Translations under genes and position numbers: made by a program
Shown: piece by piece, positions 34,118 to 42,287 of the stretch
How the letters are laid out: each line of letters opens with the position of its first letter
Position numbering within the stretch: the first letter of the stretch is position 1
Source: Lysinibacillus contaminans
Lineage (GTDB): Bacteria; Bacillota; Bacilli; Bacillales_A; Planococcaceae
Direction of reading: 5' to 3'
Length of the DNA stretch: 64,000 nt
Assembly (NCBI RefSeq): GCF_001278945.1
Contig: NZ_LGRV01000003.1
Coordinates: 1,364,001-1,428,000 of the forward strand
The notes under the pieces: generated by a model
Seen by the model: only the letters and a program-made list of their open reading frames with translations
Databases searched by the model: none
Told to the model about the DNA's origin: nothing

Positions 34118-35062
34118 TTAAATTGCTTCTAGCTGGGCTAAACGTTCTTGTATCTGCTCAGCTGTTAATTGATGAATCGCAATATAGCGGTTGCGTTCAT
34201 GTTTTGAACATTCGATTGTACAGCCGCCTAAATGCTTCGCTTCATTTTCTTCTGATGCTATGATCTTCTTGTTACATTCAGGGTTTGCACAGTTAATGTT
34301 ACGCTCACAAGGTGTGCCGTCAAAATGGTCTTTACCAACGATCGTTGGCGCAACTTGGTTAATAGGTACAACTAGTCTTTCATCAAATACGTAGCATTGT
34401 CCATTCCAAAGCTGACCTTTTGCAACAGGGTCTTTCCCATAAGTAACAATACCACCGTGTAATTGACCGACATCTTCATAGCCTTCACGTACAAGCCAGC
34501 CAGAAAACTTTTCACAGCGGATGCCACCTGTACAGTAGGTTAAAATACGTTTACCTTCTAGTGCATCCTTGTTTTCTCGAATCCACTCTGGTAAATCGCG
34601 GAATGCTTCAACATCTGGACGAATCGCCCCTTCGAAATGGCCGACATCATATTCATACGTATTACGCGCATCAATAACGATCGTGTCTTCTTGTTGCATT
34701 TGCTCGTAAAAATCTTTTGGCTCCACATAACGACCTGTTAATTCAAGTGGATTAATATCATCCTCTAAACTTAAATGTACAAGTTCATTTTTAGCACGAA
34801 CATGCATTTTTTTAAACGCATGATGCTCTGCCTCATCTATTTTAAAGACAATCCCTTTGAATAATGGATGATTTTCCATCATTGTCATATAAGCTCTCGT
34901 TTGATCCTTTGTACCAGAAAGTGTACCGTTAATACCCTCTTTGGCTACTAATATTCTTCCCTTTAATTCGAGCGCCTTACAATCCGCTAAATGTTCTGCA
35001 GCAAATTGCTCTGGGTCATTAATTTGTGTGTAAAAATAATACAGTAATACTTGATAATCCAT
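34118..35062 (-). CDS. trhO: tRNA uridine(34) hydroxylase, rhodanese-like
   Basis: About 314 residues from the ATG seven bases after GGTGG. It has an N-terminal ferredoxin-like UPF0176 domain ([17 protein letters not shown]), then a rhodanese domain (about 115-215) with the active-site loop [16 protein letters not shown] Cys-rich C-terminal region ([19 protein letters not shown]) probably binds a metal. TrhO makes 5-hydroxyuridine at tRNA position 34. The 53 bp before the start follow a long terminator-like stem, which may attenuate transcription. Confidence 0.93.
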   Translation of the reverse strand: MDYQVLLYYFYTQINDPEQFAAEHLADCKALELKGRILVAKEGINGTLSGTKDQTRAYMTMMENHPLFKGIVFKIDEAEHHAFKKMHVRAKNELVHLSLEDDINPLELTGRYVEPKDFYEQMQQEDTIVIDARNTYEYDVGHFEGAIRPDVEAFRDLPEWIRENKDALEGKRILTYCTGGIRCEKFSGWLVREGYEDVGQLHGGIVTYGKDPVAKGQLWNGQCYVFDERLVVPINQVAPTIVGKDHFDGTPCERNINCANPECNKKIIASEENEAKHLGGCTIECSKHERNRYIAIHQLTAEQIQERLAQLEAI

Positions 35063-35114
35063 TTCTTTTCCACCTATCATTCATATTTACAGGATACAAC
35101 CTGATAGCGGCAAT

Positions 35115-35195
35115 AAAAAAACATCCAGTACTGCATAACCTATACCGATTTACTAATAGTAAAGTAAAAACAGGGTTGGCTATGCGTACCAGATG
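35115..35195 (-). terminator. Long stem-loop with U-run between menA and trhO
   Basis: On the minus strand, 35195-35177 (starting CATCTGGTACGCATA) pairs with 35140-35122 (ending GTACTGGATG), with G-U pairs and one bulge, and seven T follow (35121-35115). A small inner stem TTTACT-ATT-AGTAAA caps it. It could simply terminate menA or act as an attenuator for trhO, whose start is 53 bases further on. Confidence 0.6.
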
Positions 35196-35329
35196 CTGTA
35201 ATAATACCTACTTTTCAATCTAAAGTATATCTAAATAATAAAGTAAGTTTGAGGGTAATACCTCAGCTAAAAGTCTGATTTTCTATATTTTCTATATTTC
35301 AAACAACTATTTCATTAACCTATCACACC

Positions 35330-36244
35330 TTAGATGACATAATTAATGAATAAACCAACTGCTAACCACATACCAAATAATGTATTTGTCAACGCGGTTG
35401 ACTTCATCGCTGTCCCTAAAAACTTCGGACTTTCTTCCCCACGTTTAAAGCTGCGAATAGCTTCAATCGGTTTTTTGACACTCAATAAAATTAGGATTGC
35501 CCATGGGCTAATTAAACCTGTAAGAATCAATACAAGTATCCATACATAGGACACAGCAAAAGCAACAGCTAGTGCTTGAATCGCCTTTACTTTCCCTAGT
35601 AAAATGACAAGTGTTTTACGACCGCCAATAGTATCCTCCTCAATATCTCGAATATTATTCGACATATTAATAGCACCTACTAAAATGGCAATCGGTGTCG
35701 AAATGAGAACAGAAGTCATAGTAATCTCATTTGTTTGAATAAAGTAGGCAATGAGAACAAAGCCAGCGCCCATTAAGACCCCTGAAAAAAGTTCTCCAAA
35801 TGGTGTATACGCAATCGGCAACGGACCGCCTGTATATAAATAACCAACAGCCATCCCAAATAGTCCAATTGCAACTAGCCACCAGCTACTATTCATGCAA
35901 ATGTACACACCAATAATAGCAGCAAGTACATATAAAATAACAGCGACTGTCAGCACGTTTTTTGGCTTCAGTCCATGACGTACGATCCCTCCGCCAATAC
36001 CTACTGAATCCGCCGTATCTAAACCACGTTTAAAATCGTAATACTCGTTAAATAAATTTGTAGCGATTTGTAAACATAAACAAGCAAGCATCATGCCGAT
36101 AAACAACAGCCAATTAATGTCATGTTCATACATCGCCATCACGGTACCTAGAATAACTGGGACAAATGTTGCCGTTAACGTATGGGGCCTTGTCATTTTC
36201 CACATTAATTTCATAGGACTCATGCTTTCATTTCCTAATTCCAT
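35330..36244 (-). CDS. menA: 1,4-dihydroxy-2-naphthoate polyprenyltransferase
   Basis: A 304-residue UbiA-family membrane prenyltransferase with about nine helices. The two Asp-rich prenyl-diphosphate motifs are NLFNEYYDFKRGLD and NMSNNIRDIEED. TRPHTLTATFVPVILGT at the start is typical of MenA. It attaches the isoprenoid chain in menaquinone synthesis at the membrane. It is divergent from the ABC1-kinase gene at 36500, whose relatives support quinone biosynthesis elsewhere. Confidence 0.93.
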   Translation of the reverse strand: MELGNESMSPMKLMWKMTRPHTLTATFVPVILGTVMAMYEHDINWLLFIGMMLACLCLQIATNLFNEYYDFKRGLDTADSVGIGGGIVRHGLKPKNVLTVAVILYVLAAIIGVYICMNSSWWLVAIGLFGMAVGYLYTGGPLPIAYTPFGELFSGVLMGAGFVLIAYFIQTNEITMTSVLISTPIAILVGAINMSNNIRDIEEDTIGGRKTLVILLGKVKAIQALAVAFAVSYVWILVLILTGLISPWAILILLSVKKPIEAIRSFKRGEESPKFLGTAMKSTALTNTLFGMWLAVGLFINYVI

Positions 36245-36499
36245 CTAAATTTGCACCTCTACCATTTAAGTTTCTTTGTCTATCTTTTTTTCCGACAGCT
36301 CTTATTATGCCGCTTTTACAGCTTCAATTTCAATGGAAATATATTTTTCACCATCAATTCTCCCCTTTTTCGGTTGGTGTACACAAAATCGGCTTTCGGT
36401 TATTAACAACTTTTCCCTTTTATTATGTATAATTAAGAAAAAAATCTAATCACCTACTGACTTTCAAACAAAATACTAGATTAGACGGGAGGTATCGTT

Positions 36500-38122
36500 T
36501 TGAAAAACAGGAAAAGTTGGTACAGAATGTGGAAGATATTGTCCTTTGCATTTTCCATGTTTATTCAAGTCTATTGGTTTCGTATTCGGAAAAAATCTGA
36601 AATGGAATGGGACGCATTATGGGAAAAGCTAGGGCGACAATTCCGCCAGACACTTTTTGAACTAGAGGGCGTGCTCATTAAAGTCGGGCAATTTATAAGT
36701 ATTCGTAAAGATTTGCTTCCTAGTAGTTTTATCACTCAAATACAAGATCTTGTGGATCGGGTCCCCTCCTCCCCATGGGAAGAAATTAAAAATGTCTTAG
36801 AAAAAGAATGGGGAAACTCGATTGAAAACGTACTACTTTCAGTTGAAACAAAAGCAGTGGCTTCAGCATCAATCGGAGAGGTTTATCGTGGGAAATTAAA
36901 GGATGGAACCGACGTTGCGATTAAAGTTCAACGACCATCCATCCCTTCCCTAATGCGAATTGATTTTCGTTCACTAGGGATTATTATTTGGTTTGCTCAA
37001 CACTTTGCCCCCGTTCCAAAAGGTTTTATCAACTTTAAAATGCTATTCAAGGAACTAAAATACGTAATCGAAAGAGAACTCGATTTCAACAAAGAGTTAG
37101 AAACCATTAAGCATTTCCGCCAACGCTTTGAACCCTATCCTAAGTTAACGATACCTAATATTTATCCGGATTTCAGCACCTCTCAAGTATTGGTGATGGA
37201 ATGGATCGAAGGAGTTAGAATAACAGATGTAGATTTTTTAGATACTGCTCAAATCGATCGAGAGGAATTAGCGCAACGATTAATCCGAATTTTTCTTCCA
37301 CAATGGTTAGAAGCTGGCGTTTTTCATGCCGATCCTCATGCAGGAAATGTACTAGTCAAAGCAGACGGAACGATTGTACTTCTTGATTTTGGCATGGTCG
37401 GTGAAATTTCGAGAAAAGATGCGAACAATTTCCAGAATTTAATGCAAGCCATTCTACTAAAAAATTATGTACAAGCAGCCGAAATATTAAGGGATCTGGG
37501 GTTCTTGCTTCCAGGAGCTAATCTCAAAATCATTGAAAATCTCCTTAAAGATGTATTAACAATGGATTTAAATCAGTTGAAAGAGATGGATTTATTTGCT
37601 GTCAAAAAAGAAATGAATGACATGTTAAAATCACTTCCCATACAAGTACCTACACGATTCATCTTTTTAGGGCGCTCCTTCGTAACGATTGAAGGCATGC
37701 TCCAAACCATTAATCCAAACAAAGAAATTCTAGACATCATAAAACCTGCTTTTACAGATTGGTTAACACAAGGTGATTCAAATAAATGGAAGTTGCTTTT
37801 AAAATGGATGAACGCCCTACCTATTTTCAAAGTATTTCACTCTTTCCAAGAATTAATAGAGACACCTGGGCAATTACTGGTTCAAAAAGAAGCGTTACAA
37901 CAAAGGGAATTTTACTTTTCAATTTATGAAAATCAAAAAAAGCAGACATTTATTTTGTTCGCATTAGGGATTGTGGGAATTTTCTCAGGAATATATTTGC
38001 AGTATCCAATCCTATCAAAAGCTTCAGGTGGGCTAATCGGGATTTCTTCTCTTATTTATATCGTGAGTAGCTGGAGACAAAGAAAATGGTTAAAGATCAT
38101 GGACAGAAAAACGAAGTACTGA
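36500..38122 (+). CDS. ABC1/UbiB-family atypical kinase with C-terminal membrane helices
   Basis: A 540-residue protein with a TTG start behind GGGAGG. The family's KxGQ motif is in LIKVGQFISIRKDLLP, and the Ala-rich loop in ASIGEVYRGKLKDG replaces the P-loop. Catalytic segments are FHADPHAGNVLV and LLDFGMVG. Two hydrophobic helices lie near the C-terminus (about 485-525). UbiB-like proteins are ATPases that aid isoprenoid-quinone synthesis or lipid trafficking. Proximity to divergently transcribed menA fits a menaquinone-related role, which is inferred. Confidence 0.93.
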   Translation: MKNRKSWYRMWKILSFAFSMFIQVYWFRIRKKSEMEWDALWEKLGRQFRQTLFELEGVLIKVGQFISIRKDLLPSSFITQIQDLVDRVPSSPWEEIKNVLEKEWGNSIENVLLSVETKAVASASIGEVYRGKLKDGTDVAIKVQRPSIPSLMRIDFRSLGIIIWFAQHFAPVPKGFINFKMLFKELKYVIERELDFNKELETIKHFRQRFEPYPKLTIPNIYPDFSTSQVLVMEWIEGVRITDVDFLDTAQIDREELAQRLIRIFLPQWLEAGVFHADPHAGNVLVKADGTIVLLDFGMVGEISRKDANNFQNLMQAILLKNYVQAAEILRDLGFLLPGANLKIIENLLKDVLTMDLNQLKEMDLFAVKKEMNDMLKSLPIQVPTRFIFLGRSFVTIEGMLQTINPNKEILDIIKPAFTDWLTQGDSNKWKLLLKWMNALPIFKVFHSFQELIETPGQLLVQKEALQQREFYFSIYENQKKQTFILFALGIVGIFSGIYLQYPILSKASGGLIGISSLIYIVSSWRQRKWLKIMDRKTKY

Positions 38123-38130
38123 CATTTAGA

Positions 38131-38167
38131 AAGAGGATGACCAAAATTACCTTTGGATCATCCTCTT
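38131..38167. terminator. Bidirectional terminator between ABC1 kinase and TVP38 genes
   Basis: AAGAGGATGA (38131-38140) pairs perfectly with TCATCCTCTT (38158-38167). The right arm includes the TVP38 stop codon, so the stem is shared by both convergent transcripts. Confidence 0.7.
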
Positions 38168-38712
38168 GCCCATTTATTTTTCAATTTCAGCCCAAGTAGA
38201 AATATGACTAAGACATAGAGCACAATCATCATCCCAGTTAAATACTGGTTCTCTTCAAATTGAGCACCCGCTAGCGTGAAAGCCATCATCGTTGGAAACT
38301 TTCCGATTGTCGTTGCAAGTAGGAACGAACGGAAACGAACCTCTGTAACGCCCGCTATCGCATTGATTGCAGCGGAAGGCATAATTGGAATTAACCGTCC
38401 GATGAGTACGGCTAAAAAACCGTTACGTTCAAGTAATTGAAAAAATCCATCGAGTCGTTGCCATTTCTGTACTTGTTTCAGCGCGATCCTTTGAAATGCA
38501 TATCGACATAGAAAAAACATGCAGATTGAACCAAAAACAGTACCTCCTAGGCTAATGAACAACGCTACAGGAAATGGATACGTTGTGCCGATTATTCCAG
38601 CTACTAATGGTATTGGAACTGCAGGCACAAATGCTAACATTGCCATAATAAAGAAGCTACTGACCCTTGTTAGCCATGTATCATGTTGCAGCCAATCTAA
38701 TAAATTATTCAT
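38158..38712 (-). CDS. TVP38/TMEM64 (VTT/DedA-like) membrane protein
   Basis: A 184-residue protein with four or five hydrophobic segments. The VTT-domain signature is seen as GGTVFGSICMFFLCRYAF, then the amphipathic segment GFLAVLIGRLIPIMPSAAINAIAGV, from which RLIPIMPSAAIN is the diagnostic G-x-x-x-P-type re-entrant loop. Such proteins act as lipid scramblases or flippases, DedA relatives recycling undecaprenyl phosphate. The exact role is unknown. AAAGTACTTT, a likely PadR half-site pair, occurs at 38869-38878 in its upstream region. Confidence 0.88.
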   Translation of the reverse strand: MNNLLDWLQHDTWLTRVSSFFIMAMLAFVPAVPIPLVAGIIGTTYPFPVALFISLGGTVFGSICMFFLCRYAFQRIALKQVQKWQRLDGFFQLLERNGFLAVLIGRLIPIMPSAAINAIAGVTEVRFRSFLLATTIGKFPTMMAFTLAGAQFEENQYLTGMMIVLYVLVIFLLGLKLKNKWARG

Positions 38713-38868
38713 TTTCTTAGTTGTCCTTTTTGTGGATTAATATCTTTTACATATCGTGAATCTTCCCCAACTCAAATGAGGTTCATCATGTTCTTGCTTT
38801 ACGTTCAACGACTTTACTCGTTAAAATGTCATTGAAAAAAATAGCCTGAACAGTGAAGCAGATTATGT

Positions 38869-38878
38869 AAAGTACTTT
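38869..38878. promoter_or_regulatory. AAAGTACTTT palindrome
   Basis: This perfect 10-bp palindrome has the same core as the PadR operator at 39754-39776. It lies 157 bp upstream of the TVP38 gene. The rest of 38713-39064 shows no gene. Confidence 0.35.
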
Positions 38879-39064
38879 GTAAGCTAATTGTAACAGAATA
38901 CTTGCTAATTAAATTGAACATACGAATCTACATCACTTAGTCAGAACAAAGTATGGAAAATTTATTTAAAATAATTACCGAAGCAATTCGTGAAATCAGC
39001 GGATTTACTATACGACATATCGGTAAATAAGTGAAGAAATATGGTTTTATGTTGGAGATAACAC

Positions 39065-39298
39065 TTATTCACAATTATGTTGTCTGTCATTTTGAACAAT
39101 TCTGATTACCCTGCTAATTATTTTTCCGATAGTATTTTTTGATTTGATTTTCATATCGTAAATTTTACCTTCTCCCCTTCTCAAACAGCATACGTGATTT
39201 TCACTTTCCTTTGGGTATGCATTTATATGCTGCCGATCATTTATTTCAAATGTTCTATCTTCTATACGGTCAACATAAATTGTCTCATGTTCGTTCAA
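39065..39298 (-). CDS. Doubtful 77-codon ORF
   Basis: It would start at TTG without a ribosome site. The product is polar (YVDRIEDRTFEINDRQHINA) and ends basic. No family is recognised. It is divergent from the better supported small gene at 39336. It may be a remnant. Confidence 0.25.
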   Translation of the reverse strand: MNEHETIYVDRIEDRTFEINDRQHINAYPKESENHVCCLRRGEGKIYDMKIKSKNTIGKIISRVIRIVQNDRQHNCE

Positions 39299-39335
39299 AT
39301 GTTATTAAAATTGAATAATAAGGGGATCGTAAAAG

Positions 39336-39554
39336 ATGATGGTCATTCATATTTATGAAAATAGAACTGAAGTACTAAATCAGTTTGTCGTACGCATACC
39401 CACTGTTGACGAAGATATCCGTGTAAAGGGCCGTAAAGCGAAAGTTGTGCAAGTAAATCAAATTGATGAAAAAAAATATCATGTACACGTGATTTATGAA
39501 AAAATAGTGAAAAAGCAGCCATTAACAAAAGAACTTGGGAAGAAAAAGAGATAA
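39336..39554 (+). CDS. Small hypothetical protein
   Basis: 72 residues, starting at ATGATG about 10 bases after AAGGGG. The sequence looks like a compact beta-rich domain (HIYENRTEVLNQFVVRIPTV, VQVNQIDEKKYHVHVIYEKI) with a Lys-rich tail. No signal or membrane segment is present. I do not recognise it. It is monocistronic, followed by a strong terminator at 39667. Confidence 0.6.
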   Translation: MMVIHIYENRTEVLNQFVVRIPTVDEDIRVKGRKAKVVQVNQIDEKKYHVHVIYEKIVKKQPLTKELGKKKR

Positions 39555-39666
39555 CTGCCTCTCTTACTCTACTTTTAATAGTCAGTCTAATAATGCTCTG
39601 TTCGTGCATCTTAATTGCTTTATTATACGTTCTTTCATAAAATGCACTATTTGTTCTCGTTAATAG

Positions 39667-39701
39667 AAAAAGGCTTCCCTGAAACTTTGGGAAGCCTTTT
39701 T
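39667..39701. terminator. Strong bidirectional terminator
   Basis: AAAAAGGCTTCCC (39667-39679) pairs perfectly with GGGAAGCCTTTTT (39689-39701) around nine bases, with T-runs on both strands. Confidence 0.9.
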
Positions 39702-39753
39702 GATTTGAAAAGAAGAGTATCTATAATTACCACAAGAAAACATTACCAGTAAT

Positions 39754-39776
39754 AGTACTTTGACAGACAAAGTACT
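39754..39776 (+). promoter_or_regulatory. PadR-type operator
   Basis: AGTACTTTG (39754-39762) is inverted as CAAAGTACT (39768-39776) around five bases. It lies 34 bp upstream of the PadR start codon and probably overlaps its promoter. Confidence 0.65.
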
Positions 39777-39809
39777 TTGCTGTATATTGTATTTCGGAGG
39801 TGGAGTCAG

Positions 39810-40136
39810 ATGAAAGGCAAAATATCCTCGGATTTAATTAGAGGGAACACAGATACTATTGTTTTAGGAATCTTAAGGACTACTGACAGCTACGGATATG
39901 AAATATATAAAAAAATCATTGAAAAAAGTGAAGGCGAGTATGAACTAAAAGAAGCAACTCTCTATTCAAGTTTTCGACGCCTTGAAAAAGAAGGATGTAT
40001 TTCATCCTATTGGGGTGATGAAACGCAAGGTGGAAGAAGAAAATATTATAAAATAACTTCTGCAGGTGAAACGCTATATGAAAGAAATAAAGCTGATTGG
40101 GAATTTACAAAGAATATTATTAACAAGTTATTATAG
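39810..40136 (+). CDS. PadR-family transcriptional regulator
   Basis: 108 residues from the ATG six bases after GGAGGTGG. The PadR winged helix is LIRGNTDTIVLGILRTTDSYGYEIYKKI, here recognised by LGILRTTDSYGYEIYK, followed by LKEATLYSSFRRLEKEGCI and QGGRRKYYKIT. It lies 12 bp from a HAAS-domain membrane protein, the classic PadR-HAAS pair, in which the regulator controls the membrane partner and itself. Confidence 0.93.
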   Translation: MKGKISSDLIRGNTDTIVLGILRTTDSYGYEIYKKIIEKSEGEYELKEATLYSSFRRLEKEGCISSYWGDETQGGRRKYYKITSAGETLYERNKADWEFTKNIINKLL

Positions 40137-40148
40137 GAGGTGCGGAAC

Positions 40149-41072
40149 ATGATTGAAAAAGTTCAATCTTATGTTCATAACATATTTGAGGGATATCAAG
40201 AGTCTCAACAATTAAATGATTTAAAAGAAGAAATTACTGCAAATTTATTAGCTAGAATTGAAGAGTCAATCGCAAATGGCAAGACTGAGAAGGAAGCTTT
40301 TCAAATGGCAATTAAAGAACTAGGAGATATTAGTGAAATTGCTGAAGAGATTAGCTTAAATAAGAAATATGAAGTAATCGATGAAATGTTTAATAGAAAT
40401 CCGTTAGATAAAAAAACAGCACTAGGTTTTACTGTGGCAACAGGCGTATTATTGTTTGGCATCATCACTGGGCTTATTGTATATTTCCAAATGGGCAGTT
40501 TATTTTTAGCTATTTCATCACTATTTCCTTTTGCCACAATATCTATAGCAGCATTTGTATATTTAGGTTTAGTACAAGAAACAGTTTACGAATATGGTAT
40601 GAAGAAATTACGAGCATTACTTTACGCGATAGCAACTGCACTTTTAATAGGTGGCATTTTTATATCGATTATCGTTTACCTTGAAAGAATGGGCTTAAAA
40701 GGAAGAATTGAGTCATTGCAAGAAATAATAGCATTTCATAATGGGCCATTGTTTATGGCGGTATCCGTATTAATTCCATTTGTAATACCAGCCATTTGTT
40801 TATTCGTTTATTTAGGACTAACAGAAAAGGATCGCCGAAAGCCAAATGTATTAACAGAGTATTATAGAACTGTTCACCATGCAAATTCAAAAGAAATGAT
40901 GGTATATGGTAAATTAGCAGGGGCACTTTGGGTTTTCTCTCTCGGTATTTTTATCGTACTTGGATTATTGTGGACATGGAAATTATCTTGGATCGTGTTT
41001 ATTTTCACAATTGGATTCCAAGTTTTATTAGAAGCTTACTATTCAAATAAAAAATCTCACATAAGTATTTAA
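40149..41072 (+). CDS. HAAS-domain (permease prefix) membrane protein
   Basis: About 307 residues from the ATG eight bases after AGGAGG (a GTG nine bases earlier abuts that site). The N-terminal 80 residues form a helical HAAS/DUF1700-type domain (LKEEITANLLARIEESIANGKTEKEAF, core EITANLLARIEESI; AIKELGDISEIAEEI). About six membrane helices follow. Such proteins are thought to relay envelope signals together with the adjacent PadR regulator. No transporter motif is evident. Confidence 0.85.
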   Translation: MIEKVQSYVHNIFEGYQESQQLNDLKEEITANLLARIEESIANGKTEKEAFQMAIKELGDISEIAEEISLNKKYEVIDEMFNRNPLDKKTALGFTVATGVLLFGIITGLIVYFQMGSLFLAISSLFPFATISIAAFVYLGLVQETVYEYGMKKLRALLYAIATALLIGGIFISIIVYLERMGLKGRIESLQEIIAFHNGPLFMAVSVLIPFVIPAICLFVYLGLTEKDRRKPNVLTEYYRTVHHANSKEMMVYGKLAGALWVFSLGIFIVLGLLWTWKLSWIVFIFTIGFQVLLEAYYSNKKSHISI

Positions 41073-41144
41073 TACTTAATCAATTCTGAACCAAAAATGC
41101 GTTCAAAATTATATTTTTTAGAACAAAGTTAACAAAAGTTCTGT

Positions 41145-41174
41145 GGCGTCCTAAGAATTTAGGATGCCCTTTTT
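41145..41174 (+). terminator. Terminator of the PadR-HAAS operon
   Basis: GGCGTCCTAA (41145-41154) pairs with TTAGGATGCC (41159-41168), with one G-U pair, followed by six T. Confidence 0.85.
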
Positions 41175-41256
41175 TGCAATTTTTTTATCTCACATAAATT
41201 TGCACTTTTAACGTAGTTTCCTCGTAATTGTTATAGCTCTATGCATTACCAACAAT

Positions 41257-41966
41257 TCAAAAACCAACAACGGCTCCAAAAATCGGCTCCAATAAGCGAT
41301 TAAAAATAACCATTTGATCAAAGAATAACAGCAACCCTACCACACTCATAATGACGCCTCCAATTTTCATGAGTGCTTGGCTATACTTTCGAACAATCGC
41401 TAGTTTCGAAACGAAAAAGGATAGCGGGAAAATGGGATACTAAAACCTAAAATATAGGCTACCATATATCCCATGCCCTGTTCTGGATTTTGCGATACCA
41501 TAAGTAAAATTGCACCTAGAATCGGACCAGTACAGGGTATCCACCCCGCCGCAAAAGCAAAACCTATCACAACCTGAACCAAGGTAGCCAGCTGGTCGAT
41601 GTTGAATAGTGACTTTATGTTCTTTCATTAAATACGTTGGTTTCCAAATGCTTAGTGTCATAATTCCAAAGAGCACCATGAAAATTGCCCCAAATTGTCT
41701 AAATAACTCTCCATAATTCAGGAAAAATCCCTTTGCATTGAAGCACTGAAACCTAAAATAAGATAGATAAGTGAGAACCCTATTAAAAAACTTAACGTAT
41801 GGAGCATCGCTGTTTTGCGTGTAGACATTCGCTCCTCTTTAATTTCACTAAAGGTCAAACCTGTTATGTATGAAAGAAATGCCGGATACAATGGCAACAC
41901 GCATGGTGACAAAAAGCTTAGCAGACTCGCACCAAATGCGAGTACTAAATTTACATCTGTTTGCAT
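41257..41966 (-). pseudogene. ccdA: Cytochrome c biogenesis CcdA, broken by three frameshifts
   Basis: The reading pieces together into a full CcdA. They are LSFLSPCVLPLYPAFLSYI (first conserved Cys) and LGFSASMQ, then in a second frame FLNYGELFRQFGAIFMVL, then GFAFAAGWIPCTGPILGAIL (second Cys), and finally PLSFFVSKLAIVRKYSQAL to the stop at 41257. Frame changes are needed near 41730, 41580 and 41420, each at or beside short homopolymers or repeats. The total length (710 bp) matches an intact gene (about 235 codons) apart from the indels. CcdA passes electrons across the membrane for cytochrome c maturation. Function is lost unless the indels are sequencing errors. Confidence 0.85.
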
Positions 41967-42078
41967 AAATAGACTTCCCCTTTCATTATGTTTACAAACG
42001 CAACATTTAGGGAAAAGGTATCCATACAATACTTAAGAACCATTCTCACTTATCTTCCATTTTTCTTGTGTAAATCCG

Positions 42079-42111
42079 TTGACTTTTCAATTGATAACAA
42101 TTATCATTATC
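42079..42111 (+). promoter_or_regulatory. Sigma-A promoter overlapped by a Fur box
   Basis: TTGACT (42079-42084), 17 bases, TATCAT (42102-42107). The 19-bp element at 42093-42111 (GATAACAATTATCATTATC) matches the Fur consensus at 16 positions and covers the -10. Transcription is to the right, at about 42114. The site is also 127 bp upstream of the broken ccdA on the other strand. Confidence 0.75.
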
Positions 42112-42113
42112 AT

Positions 42114-42220
42114 TAGATTATTTCTTTTCTCCAAATGCTTATTTAAAATCCCCCTCTTTTTTGAATAAGTATGTTTCAAACGGATTTTCTTACATCAGAC
42201 TAAGATTATCCGTTTTTTTT
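42114..42220 (+). ncRNA. Candidate Fur-regulated small RNA (FsrA-like)
   Basis: The interval from the Fur-controlled promoter to an intrinsic terminator is about 105 nt and holds no ORF. The terminator is AAACGGAT (42178-42185) against ATCCGTTT (42208-42215), with eight T (42213-42220). An unpaired C-rich tract (TCCCCCTCTTTTTT, 42149-42162) could pair with G-rich ribosome sites. This is the layout of B. subtilis FsrA (84 nt, Fur-repressed, C-rich, targeting iron-enzyme mRNAs). Family membership is inferred from architecture. An attenuated 5' leader of fumC, which starts 68 bp after the T-run, is the main alternative. Confidence 0.6.
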
Positions 42221-42287
42221 ATTACATAATCAAATATGCCTTGGCGTATTTGCATCCACTTGAATAAATTTAAAGGAGCTGTTATTA

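Noticed and set aside
35115..35195. Known riboswitch class (T-box, SAM, purine and others)
   Set aside because: None of the conserved core sequences of those classes could be recognised.
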